64,000 nt of DNA, taken from the NCBI RefSeq assembly GCF_964340395.1, contig NC_135558.1, positions 7,745,001 through 7,809,000 of the forward strand. Direction: 5' to 3'. The notes beneath the pieces are model-generated. The model did no database searches, was not told the origin of the DNA, and saw only the letters and a program-made list of their open reading frames with translations. Positions 37,697-62,466 of this stretch are shown here, piece by piece. Source of the stretch: Glandiceps talaboti (taxonomy: Eukaryota > Hemichordata > Enteropneusta > Spengelidae). Made by a program: the position numbers and the translations under genes. Positions within the stretch are counted from its first letter, which is position 1. Every line of letters begins with the position of its first letter.

Positions 37697-40313
37697 GAAA
37701 CACTTGAAGCGTATTTACAAGATGGGGGAAAGATATGTAGAAGAACTGTAAGTATCAGCTAGCTGTACAAACTATTCACCGTAATTGATATTCTTAATAC
37801 ATACAATTAAGATCATGATATATGTATCATCAATATCAAGTCAATATCATCACTGATAATAACAATTGATAGTTAGTGATATAATAGTAACTGCATCATT
37901 GTCCAATTTTTAATATTGACAACTCTGATAACCAAACTGGATATTTTAGTTACCAGTTAATAAGCATTGTTATCGTGGGTGGGGGTGTGAGAAGAAACAA
38001 TTAAAGAAATCTCGGCGTGGGGGTACTCGCCTAATTCGTTAGTTTTTAGGGGTGGGGTCGCCAGAACAAAAAGAAAAAACATTCTGAAGGATAATCCTCT
38101 CCCCTCCGGGAATTAAGAGTTAACATTCCCTTGAAAGACTCACTTTTCTTCCCTTACCAGGCAAAGCCCTCAAGTTCAAGGGTTAGAATGAGCATGGATC
38201 CTATCGATATCGAAGGTCAAAGGAGAATTTCGGATGTTACTGTAGATGAAGTGAAAGCTGCTGAGAACAAGGTAGGTAACTTTCCCGCAAGTTAGAGTTT
38301 GTTACCTCTGATGACGTTAAGAGGCCTAGGTGTTGTGGTTTTAAGACGATGGCGCAAATAGATGTATAGTTGTTTTACGATGAAGGTTAGGTCCATGACA
38401 CGGGTTCATTTGTTTACAGAACGACGACTGTCCAATCTAACGGCTTCATTTCTTTATTTACCTCTATACTATATTTCCTTCGTTTAATGTCGTTTAAATT
38501 TGTTATCAATTTTGTTTTTGCGGGAGTGATCGCCATTTCCCACATCTGACCCTGTACGATAGAACTTATATCCCTTTTACAGGCTGTACAAATGCCCATG
38601 GTGTCATCGGATCAGCTATCTTCTTTCAAAATAGTCTCGATCTCGGTTACCCCAGCAGCCTCGCTCCTCAACGGCAAGAGGCTGGGTAACCGAAACTACT
38701 TTCAAGACTGTTGCGATAACTTGCAAAGTTAACACTGCGTATATCCGAAGTTAACGAAGTATTAGCTTTACAAGTTTGTGAGTTTGGTCTTATAATTTTA
38801 GAGCTTGGGCGGAGCAAGTTGAGTGGGTTTTTTTGTCGATGTTGCGCGGGTGTCATCATTAATCAAATAGCCGACGCCGCAGCGTGACAACCTCATGTCC
38901 TCGTTCATTAATTAAATTTGTCGCTGTATGACCTGTGTGCAGTTCAGCGTACTGACCCTCAGTACGACATATTGGACCATTTGGATGGACATGTATAAAT
39001 GTATAAATTTTGTGATTTATATGGGTTGACCAACAAATAAAATAAATACTATACACACTTACTGCCTGGCTATGAGGGCACTATATTATATAGTAGATGT
39101 CTACCACAAGGGTTGTTATGTAGCAACTATTTTCCGAGCTGAAAACCGACGGAAATAGTCGCTACATAACAACACGAGGGGTAATATGACTTTAGTGCCC
39201 AAATAAGGCCAGGCAATACTAGTAAGTGTTTTATAACACATCATTCACATTCTCAAGCATGTATTCTTTCTATAGTCAATACATGGACATGTGAATGATT
39301 GTAAGAATGAGTGTAAACAAATTACATGTAATAACATGCGCTCAGGCAATAGCACAATTTAATGCCTGCCCTCGGGCTGGCATTCTTTACTGTTACCCTT
39401 GCTGGCATGTTATTATTTAACTATTACACACACGGCTGTGATCATTCACACCTTGCTTGACCATAGACCCTGAAGGGTCTATGGCTTGACCCAGCGGGCT
39501 GCGGGCCGTGCTACATAGCATTTGACAGCCCGTAAATCGCTATGTCGTTGAACTCAACTTGCTTACGATTACATCCCAATTCTGGAAATTTCTATCGATG
39601 AAAGTCTATATGGTTAAAGTTTAGTTCTGCTTGCAGAGGGAGTAAGTCAGGACCCGGGGTCGGGACTTGCAATCGATTTTGAAAAGGGTGCATATACTTG
39701 TTCAGTGTGCATATCTGGTAAGTTGTAACGCCGTATAAACGTCGTCCTGATTGGCTACTCGTACTCAAAAGCGCGATATTTGAATGAGAAGTACAGGTTC
39801 AGATGTGGAAAGTAACGACAATCACTCATGAAATCGAAAACAAAACGACACTATTAAAGGTCGTTTGGCTAGTTTTAGATAAAATGACCAGACTTTGGGT
39901 CGTTTTGGGTAGTTTCAACATTTATGAATGACCAGGGGTAAATAAAGAAATCGAACCACTTTCACCACATCGGATTTTAATCAGATTGGATGACTGTCAT
40001 AATAAAAGTAACATTTATCAGAACTGCAGATCTATTTTCCAAACTTAGGATACAACCATACTGAGAGTTGATCTGCAATACTAGTACTCCTGAGTTAAAT
40101 TTCTCAATATCACCAAAAGCCGATGACTTACACTCACTAACTTATCTATTACAGACCAAGGCAAGAAAACTGCTGTCGAGAATTGCTGCTACTTACGTCA
40201 GAGAACGCTGCAGTCGTCAAATAATCTCTACCGTCACAGGACAACGCCACACGCTGCAGGGACTGTGTTTATGTCAAATGGTACAAAAAGGAATATTCAA
40301 AGAAATAGTGTAA
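37697..40313 (+). CDS. partial tandem copy of the TIR-membrane gene (last three exons only)
   Basis: Three exons with clean splice sites and phase 0 junctions: 37697-37747, 38161-38271 and 40155-40313 (TAA). They correspond one to one with exons 7, 8 and 9 of the 43192-56575 gene. The first has the same length (17 codons; ETLEAYLQ against EKIEEYLR) and the last is about 60 percent identical, sharing LLSR, TYVRE, GQRHTL and GLCLCQM. No counterpart of exons 1 to 6 is visible upstream. Either this is a 5'-truncated relic, or it is expressed as a short protein, perhaps from ATG at 38187 (MSMDPIDIEGQ), of about 80 residues. The open frame over 321 bases and intact splice signals argue against great age or neutrality. 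Confidence 0.65.
38632..38709. mobile_element. short hairpin MITE-like element
   Basis: Arms GTTACCCCAGCAGCCTC and GAGGCTGGGTAACCGAAAC are near complements around a 15-base loop, in the second intron of the partial TIR-gene copy. Confidence 0.5.
39055..39228. mobile_element. palindromic MITE-like element
   Basis: The outer arms, ACTTACTGCCTGGC and GGGCACTA, pair with TAGTGCCC and GGCCAGGCAATACTAGT. The inner arms, GTTGTTATGTAGCAACTATT and its complement near 39160, also pair. Nested arms over about 170 bases are typical of foldback MITEs. Confidence 0.6.
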
Positions 40314-40952
40314 TTGTGTAAGGAAATTACCAAAATATGAAAATTGAAATATACCCATGGAATATTAATTACTGTATAAAATAACCTTGTGTTTAATACC
40401 ATCTAATTATGAATATTTTGACATGGTGTAGTAATAAGCTTAGCCTCAGCTTAGCCTGGTTACCATGTGCAACATAATGTGTATAGATAAACAAATAATG
40501 TTATGGTCATTTTTGAAAACACCAGTTGAAGTGGAGGGTGGTGGCGTTGGAAAACGACAAGATAAGTGTGATTTTGGTGCCTTGAAATGACTCCCTGAAC
40601 AACTGCAAATTCTCAAAATTTTCTGCTGCGGGAGGGGATATACCCCCCCCCCCTCACCTTCCCCATCTGTATCTTCCACAAATGAATGTGCCACGGACAT
40701 TATTTCTAAAATAAAGAAATTCAAACATTTAGTATTTGGGTATATAGTAATGGCAAATTGTGTATTAGGTTAGAGTTAGGGTTAGCTTTCATTTTCATTA
40801 CAGAAAATTTACCACTGGCACCGTATATATATTTTAATCAATTTCTCAAATTGTAAAAGCATTATGGTAGTGGCTTCATCTGAATGTATTAACGGAAGCC
40901 ATAAAAACATTGAAAACAATGTACAATTGGTATTATAACACTGCACAGAGAG

Positions 40953-41192
40953 TAGACTGTCGACAGTCGCTCGCGCCTTTTTTCCCCAAAGTTTTATCTA
41001 AACTCCGATCCGACGCAACACTGGTCTAATCGCAGACAGATATCGAGGGCCGATGGCCCGAGGTCGAGGGCCGAAGGCCTTCGCAATACGGCCCTCGAAA
41101 TCAGTTTGCGATTATACTATTACTAGTGTTGCGCCGGACCGGAGTTTAGATAAAACGTAGGGAAAAAGGCGCGAGCGACTGTCGACAGTCTA
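40953..41192. mobile_element. Mutator-like MITE with 9-base target duplication
   Basis: A 240-base element with terminal inverted repeats TAGACTGTCGACAGTCGCTC and continuing GCGCC, matched at the right end by GGCGCGAGCGACTGTCGACA followed by GTCTA. It is flanked on both sides by the identical 9-mer CACAGAGAG (40944-40952 and 41193-41201). The arms extend inward through CTAAACTCCG and CGGAGTTTAG. A 9-base duplication suits the Mutator superfamily. It is non-coding. Confidence 0.85.
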
Positions 41193-41892
41193 CACAGAGA
41201 GTTGTTTTTTTGATTCTGCGCATTTTTGTTACATCATGTTTTACTGCTGCAATGTACAATTATACCACACACATGTATATGTACCATAGGTAGCATTATC
41301 AGATTAGTTTATGTTGCTTTCTGTCAACATTTACTACATTTCTAAAGACTAATGTTTTTTTTAGAAAGAGTTGTATTAACTGCAAGTAATTATAGTTTCC
41401 CATGGATTTATGTTGTGTACTGAGATACCCTGCTGAAATTCCATGAATTCATGTATGTACATGTTCCATAGATTCTACATTTAAACTTACAAAGAACATA
41501 AAAAATACCAAAAGTAATGTATTCTCTTAATAAATAACAACAATCAATTATTATATCCATATGGTGTTATAGTAACATCACTATAGTAAGACCTATAAAA
41601 TGATGCGTTAAGGATATACAGGAGGTGGGGGTGGGGGTCATTTTGGAAAAGGTGGTCCCTTATTAGTTTTACCATATTTTTGATTTTGTAATAATGTCTC
41701 GTTAAGATTTGCAGTACACACGTGTGTAGTCGCACGACGTTTGTTTTCAGCATGTGGAATTGTGACCGAGGACAGTCATGTTTACAAATTATCGTTATGA
41801 ACAATAGTTTTCATTATATTCAGTAATTCACAACTATGCAATTATATTGTTGATATCATCGATCTATGTAATTAAAAAAATGGTGTGAGGCT

Positions 41893-42016
<124 letters not shown>

Positions 42017-42939
42017 AAAACTATTGTGGTGACGACTGCAGAATGCATAGTAGATTGTTTCAGGATCAGGGGCACCATTTTTTTTGTATTGCAGTCTTTA
42101 TATACATAAGCTGTTTTGTGCTTTTAGCTAACGTGACTTCCTTTATTCGAGCTTATGTATTTATGTAACCCTCCTCCAGAGATAAACGGAGGTATGGATC
42201 CGTTATTGGAATAAAGAAATACTTGATAATAAATAATTTATAACTTGATTGATATTCCAATTGCAAGATGAATCATTCGAAGTGATAAGCAATTATCATT
42301 ACTATTTATTTATTTATTTATTTATTCATTTATTCATAAACCATCCAGCAGGCACATTGCCCAATAACAGGAGGAGGGTTCGGAGAGAGACAGCGAGAAA
42401 GAGCAAAATATTGAATTTTCAAATTTATAGATGGGTGAATTCAACAACACTCTTTCAACTTTTAGGTGAACTTTGAACACTGGCTAATGGAAAGCAAAAG
42501 TACCATATAAGGTAGCCTTCAGTATTGACAGGGGGAGGGCCGGAGGAGATGGTGCACTCAATAAAATGCATAATTTTATTACAATGTATGCATTTGTTTT
42601 TTGGCATGTAAAGTACTTGTAAAAATAAATGTCGAGTGCTCATCTCACTTTTACATCCCAACACACACAAAACAAATTGACAATCATTGAATCTTCAATT
42701 TGGTCACAAAACTACGGATTGTAAAATGTGAACCTCCCCCAAACATTATAATGCAAAATATGACCCTCCCAAAGAACAGCTTTGTAAAATGTGCCACCCC
42801 CCCCCCCGATTCCAACAGCCCTCCCCCTGTAAATACTGGCGGCTCCCTAAGATCATTTTTCAAAAAAAAATATTCATGGTGGTCACGTAATAGTGACGCA
42901 TCGGGTTCCTTTCACGTCATACATGTAGTACGTTTACAT

Positions 42940-43191
42940 ATCTAACGCGTGGTCTAAGCGAAACGGTACGGTCAGTCATCACTTTCGATTTCTTCTTGTC
43001 TTTCATCAAGTAAGGTCATTGCGCATGCCCATACTTTATACTGTTTGGGGATTTCCCGATGGGATTTCCTGTTTTAACAGTTATTATTTTCACTTCTATT
43101 TCGGCGAAATCTGTACATTGACAGTCAACATTTGCCGTTCTTTTTCACTGTCTCGAGATATATTCACGTCGTTTTACAGTAAAACAAAGCA
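42940..43191 (+). promoter_or_regulatory. 5' flank and presumed promoter of the TIR-membrane gene
   Basis: Sequence directly before the start codon at 43192, with local CG dinucleotides (TAACGCGTGG, GCGAAACGGTACGG). No TATA box is convincing. It is assigned by position only; a further 5' non-coding exon is possible. Confidence 0.4.
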
Positions 43192-56575
<13,384 letters not shown>

Positions 56576-56693
56576 AAAGAAACCTGAACAGTGGCTTACA
56601 GCACAACAAAAGACCAGAGTTGTAGTCATACAGTTTAGTGATCTTGAAAATGACTATATATTGAAATGTGAAGTTAGTAAAAATAACATGTGT

Positions 56694-56897
56694 TTAACCC
56701 TTTCATTCCTACAGACGACAACTAGAAACTTGATTTTAAGCACATCTTCTAAAATTTAAGAATAATTCTCCATTGGGAAGTAATATTTCTTAAATTCTGA
56801 TCTAAAATAAAGTTTATCTTTCTCCAAAAATTATGAAGAAACAAGAATTTTTATTAAAAAATTATGGCTGGAAAATTTCTAGTCCTGAAAGGGTTAA
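56694..56897. mobile_element. piggyBac-like MITE carrying the likely TIR-gene poly(A) signal
   Basis: TTAA at both ends (56694-56697 and 56894-56897) and terminal CCCTTTCA with complement TGAAAGGG. CCCTTT termini with a TTAA target are the piggyBac pattern. It is 196 bases between targets and non-coding. It contains AATAAA at 56806-56811, the first canonical plus-strand signal after the TIR-gene stop at 56575. Confidence 0.7.
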
Positions 56898-57541
56898 GGT
56901 GAGCCTGACGAGAGTTATGACTTGTGTATGATAATGCTGTCTGCTCCGCATTTTCAGCTAGAGTTATTTTTCACAGTACAATTTGTTTTTTATACTAAAA
57001 TATCATTAAATACTCAAAAGACGTTGAGTTCACCTTTGGTTATAAATCAGTGTATAAATTTAAACAAAGGTGTAGTTGCATTTTCAAGTCAGTCGATTCA
57101 TTGGTACAATGTGACTATAAAATAGGGGAAATTTTGTAAAATCATTTAGTTTGTAATACGGAGTGACAAGACAGTCGTATATACCTTTATAGTTGTATAT
57201 TCACAATGTATTTGTTATTTCAGTGGTTTGCTTGTTGTATGGGGGGAGGGGGAGGGGGTTGGGTTCTAGAATTCAAAGCTGAAGATGAAAAGAAAATGTA
57301 TCTTTGATATTTACTAATCTTATAAAACTATTCCAATACTTTAGTAAATCTTTGATATTTACTATTCTTAGACTATTCCAATACTCTAGTGACTTGCTTT
57401 TTTCTTTAGGAGTTTTTTCCAAGAATGTTAACCACTTTTTAAAGAAAGGGCAACTGCTCGTTGTTTATCAATGTAAAGTTGAAAGAATACTATTAATTGA
57501 ATACTATTAATTGAAATATCAATAATTTCTGAGTAAACTAT

Positions 57542-57938
57542 TTAAAGGGGAAGGCCACTCCAGGAAATAGAGACATTTTCATAACATATAGGTTCATCTA
57601 CAATTATTTGCAATTTCAGAGAAACATCAAGTTGATCTTGTGCCTTTATAGGGTATCTTTGCTATGGGCTATTGCATCATGGGAGATAGTAAAAATACAT
57701 TTTATTCAATGGTTGAACATTAAATATTCATGAGTACAAAATGCTACACATTTCAGTGTGAAACAGCTGTTGTGAATATTCAGTGTTCAACCACTGAATA
57801 ATGTATTTCTGCTATCTATCAAGATCAACTTGATGTTTCTCTGAAATTGGAAATAATTGTTTATGTAAAATCATGAAATGACTCTAGAATCCAGTTTATG
57901 AAAATGTCTCTATTTCCTGGAGTGCCATTCCCCTTTAA
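57542..57938. mobile_element. TTAA-flanked palindromic MITE, second copy
   Basis: TTAA then AGGGGAAGGCCACTCCAGGA at the left; TCCTGGAGTGCCATTCCCCT then TTAA at the right. Long inverted arms include GAGAAACATCAAGTTGATC and GATCAACTTGATGTTTCTC. Same ends and layout as 33988-34442. Confidence 0.8.
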
Positions 57939-58319
57939 GAAATAGCTATTTTTGGAATGGTCTATATTCTCATCAGTTTCTAAAGTAATAAATAAGGTTT
58001 ATATGAACTTTAAATTTTTTTTCTTCTAGTCTTTGGACATGAATGCTGGTTGTCAATTGTGTTATCTTGTATTTAATAGTGTATACAAGTACATTACACA
58101 AATGGAAATTGCACTCACTTTTGTATGCATGATAAAATCCACATTCAACCATAGAGAGTCGACCCTTAACAACCAAGTAATGAGTGAGTTCAGGAGTTCA
58201 ATGTAGGATAAAGAACTAAATCTTTGTATTGAACTTGTTGATGAAATACTACCAAGAGATGAATCCTAAATAAGACCATTTTTCACGGTTTGCTGTCAGA
58301 AGAGAGGTAGAATATACCT

Positions 58320-58700
58320 TTAATGATAAAACAGCTAGCAGATTGGTCTGAAGATTGGTAGAAATGTTCATGTGATATGTAGATGAAGAAGTGTTCATAA
58401 CATGATGATCCCATATGTTAATCAATGTGTACCAGTGTGAATTTCAATCATATTTCGAACTTCAAAATACTCGTCTATTGGCCTGAAAGTTGGTGGGATG
58501 TTTCTAGGGATGTGTAGATGGAGAATTGTTTATGATATGATGATCCATCAGTGATGTGCAGTTAAAGTTCTAACTATGTGATTTCCATTTTGAAATTTGG
58601 TGGGGATGTTTCTAAGAATGTGTACATGAAGAACTGTTCATGACATGATGATCAAAATGTCCAATATGCAAATTAAGTTTGAAGATGTTGTTTTTGTTCA
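58320..58700. repeat. degenerate copy of the ATTTGGTGGG repeat family
   Basis: Phrases such as AGATTGGTCTGAAGATTGGT, GATGTTTCTAGGGATGTGTA, TGAAATTTGGTGGGGATG and ATATGCAAATTAAG repeat with a period of about 115-150 bases. They match the middle part of copies A and B (44200-44700). It has no ends and no minisatellite, so it is an old fragment. Confidence 0.6.
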
Positions 58701-60739
58701 AAAGTCTTAGGGACAATCGCACAATATCGCACAAGCTCAATAAGCAAACTTTGTTCATTTAGGGGGAGGGGTCTGGCGTAAATGTGATTGCTGAACTTCA
58801 TTTTTTGCCTTTCGAGCCAAATTTGAACAGAAAACTCTCACTCCTTCAGTGATAACAGCTTTTGTATTTACTCCTGAGATGTCGATAAGTTGATAACAAT
58901 TTACTTCTACTGTGAGATATGGTGCTGGGTTTCTGTTTACAATCATGTTTATTTCATTCAAAAAGAAAACACTTCTCAACACGTCCTTATATTTTTATAA
59001 CTTTTATTGAATTTTCATAAAGATTACCTCTCCCTGCACAGGACTACAAAATTGAATTTTTTTCACCACACAATATTGTACCATTGTACAAATATGTACA
59101 AAAATATCTCTAATATTTACAAAATTTTCACTACAAAGTTATTTAAAATTTCAGTTGTGCACTGTTGATGTTGTGGTGGTTATGGCGGTGATTCCAGTCA
59201 TACAAACAAGAGTATATTGAATGCTTGTGATGCCAAAACAAAAAAAAATACATAAAGAAATTAAAATAAATTGGCTCAATAATGATTGTTCTTAAAAAAG
59301 AGCTGTACATGAAACAATCTCAGACTGAACTAGTTATCCTAAAGATGTAGAAATACACAAGTTATGTCAACGAAAGACGGATATTCGATTTTCTTATATG
59401 TTTTTTTAAAAGGCCAGACACCTAGCAGGGCATATATGTATAACACTATTTTTTTTCAACTAAATAAAACGAATTATGTCATGGTTGCACTACACTTAAA
59501 AAAAAATTTACTAAAATTAACTTTCCGTTAAAGAGAAAATGACTATCGTATGACCCTAATCTTTCCCACAATGCATCACACTTTTTACAATATGGCTGCC
59601 AATTGAACTATCGCTGAAACGCTTAGTGTATTTCTTTATAAAAGAACGCTCAAGTGAAACAATACAGAAAAGTTATTATCTCCACTTATTATATATATTA
59701 GGAAATCTTACTGTTCATGTAAAAACTTGATCAAGACTGAAAGTTTTGTAAAAAAAAAATTTTACATCCATATTATGATAGTCGTTAAAATGCCTCACCA
59801 GCAGAAAGAATTCAGAAATATACATCTACCTAGTCACATTTTGTACATTCCATAAAGTGTTGTATATTTCACAAATGTCTGTAGAAATGCTGCAAAAGAA
59901 ACTGTTCTCTAATTACATGTATTTTATGTATAAACCAGTACCATCCTTTAAAAAAATAAGCTTTACACAAATATTAAAATTGATTTACACTACATAAATT
60001 TGACATGGAACCAGTATTTTGCTCGTATGTATCTAACATGTATCAAAATGTAGAATTCATTCCCTCTCCTTCAATGTGCTGTCTAATTTTGCAATAATTA
60101 CTTTTAATTCTATGCAAATAGTAAAACATGTACACAATTGAGTGAAGACAGAAAGTTTGAAAATTATAAACTGAATACTTGATGTCTGATTTTACTCTTT
60201 GCAAATAGCCATTTTGAGTGAAACATCATAAAAGTCAGTAAATACATGAGATAGCCATTGTTCAAATTCAAATTCAGGTCTTTTTTGGACATTTTTTTTG
60301 TAAAAAACAGAGGGTGTTGTTGTAATGACATTGGTCATTTCATTGCTACTATCACAAACAATTTATTCTATTTAAATCTTACTGGAAAGACATCATACTC
60401 ATGTGTACTGAGCATACATCAGACAAATCTATAGATTTGCTGCAAGTTTTTAATTTACTTCACACAACAGTTGCCACTGGTCGTGTGAATTCATCGCACA
60501 TGTTTTTTCAGTACAACAAACCAATGTTTCATTTAAAGTCTCTCAGAATTTTCACTTTATCAATCAGGTTGACCAGTAAAAATACAAGTATCCATACCTT
60601 TACCAAAATCTTCCATCTTGATCTAATGATACTTTTGTGATGTAATATGGCTCTTTTGAACGTCATCAAATTTCAATTCACTTCAATTCGTAAATGATGG
60701 CTTGATTGTACTGCAAATATATGTCACCCTTTTCTCCTG

Positions 60740-61340
60740 AAGTCAAGTGAGTAGTCTTTATTTGTAACTTTGAACTTTAACCTTTGACATTTAAACCCCA
60801 GTCAAATGAGTGGCCTTCAAAGTTCTACCATTGAATTTTAACTGTTGACCTTTACATCTCAACATCTTTTTCCTAAGTCAAATGAGCAGAATTCAAATTT
60901 ATACCTTTGAACTTTACCCTTTGACCTGTTCACTTCAACATCTTTCTCATAACTAAAATGGGTGCAATATTGGCAATTGTCTGAAAATGGAAAGGCGATA
61001 TTTTCACCTCATGACGTTGAAAATGATTTGTCATCACACACCAGATACTATAATAGTCATTTCATCCAAAATCTACTTTGTACATTTTTACACAAGTCAA
61101 AATCACTCTGTATTTTAACTCAAATTTCCCTGATATTCATGATTTTGATGACATTTCTTATTATGGGATATATATATAGAACAAGTGACCTTTGACCTAG
61201 CATCAAGTTGAATAAAGTGATTGTGACCAAGAAAAATTTAACATTGGCAACTTTCTAATGATCCTGAACTTTGACCGTATGAAAGTGGGAATCAATAAAT
61301 AACCTTTCAACCCTATCATAAGGTCAAAGTTCACACAGTA
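60740..61340. promoter_or_regulatory. TGACCT half-site cluster with a perfect DR1
   Basis: Repeated CCTTTGAC, TTGACCTTT and AAGGTCAAAGTTCA phrases. TGACCTTTGACCT at 61186-61198 is the exact complement of the DR1 at 16771-16783. It lies downstream of the adenylate kinase stop. It is either a nuclear-receptor-responsive element or a decayed simple repeat. Confidence 0.4.
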
Positions 61341-62466
61341 TGACAAAATAATTACACACTGTGTGTCTGGCATTTCACAAATCTTGTAATTGATTATTTC
61401 ATAAAATTAGCTCATGAAAACTTTGAGATTTGTAAGTTAGAAAGTCATTTTTTTTTTAATATCGAATAAAGTAGCCATTATAAATCTGCGTTTCACATTT
61501 CATGAAAATTCATTTATATCTTAGACATGGATGGAAATTTCTATACATGTTAATATGTAGAATTTGCTTCAGGTTGGACGGGTATAGTAATCTATCTTTT
61601 TTTAGGGAAGGAATAATTGAATGAGGGACGGTTTATGAGTTGTCGTTTGACTGATATCTAATACTTCAAATCCATTATTGCAAGAGAATCTTCAAGATGT
61701 CTTGAACACCATGATTTTTTTGCCATCACCTGGAAGAAAATTGAAAATTGTATATTCAGTATATGTTGATTCAAAACGAGTGCAAGACGTGACTAATGAA
61801 AGGGAAGAGTCCAGTCAGGCTTTAAAGTTGCACCTTTAGTGAGATGTAATGAATTACTTGAAATATTGTACACCCTGCACAGTTTTGAATCACCTGTAGA
61901 TAAAAGTGTGTGTCTGTACCTGTGCACATCTTATATGGTACAATAAATCCAGTCAAGTGATTTTTTGGTTCACGCCCTAAATTCCGCATCCCATGATTGC
62001 AGTATATTACTGTACTACTCATTGATAAAACAGACCTGTAATTGATATTTGCAATGTCTAAATTTTGGTATTTTAATAATATTCAGGCATTATATTGTTG
62101 GTTCTCTGAGTGAAAAAATTATGCTCCGGTTACAACTAGTGCAAGTTTAATATTTCTGCCTCTAGTATGACTGTACGATTGCTACTATCAATTTTAATAT
62201 GAATTAGATGAAAAACAACACCTTGGTAACTTTAACATTCAACTTTGAAATCTTGTAGAGAAACTTTACTGCATTTTACATGCATTGATGATTTCCTGCA
62301 AGGGTTTATGGGAAACCCTCTAGTGATAACATCACATATACCCGATTTCTTTGGCTTGATATTAACATCAAGGTTCTATTTCATCACCGAAAAGCATATT
62401 GAAGTTTACTTTATAAGCAGACTTACCTTTCTGGCTTAATGATGTTATATCAATGGCACTCTATTA

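Larger units (their letters stand above)
56576..62466. other. interval between TIR gene and adenylate kinase
   Basis: Holds two TTAA-flanked MITEs (56694-56897, 57542-57938), a roughly 50-base tandem duplication near 57299-57395 (CTTTGATATTTACTA, TATTCCAATAC), a degenerate copy of the ATTTGGTGGG repeat family (58320-58700), and an AT-rich stretch that is probably the adenylate kinase 3' UTR on minus. TTTATT at about 58998 is a candidate minus-strand poly(A) signal. DR1-type sites lie near 60.7-61.3 kb. No coding exon is seen. Confidence 0.5.
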
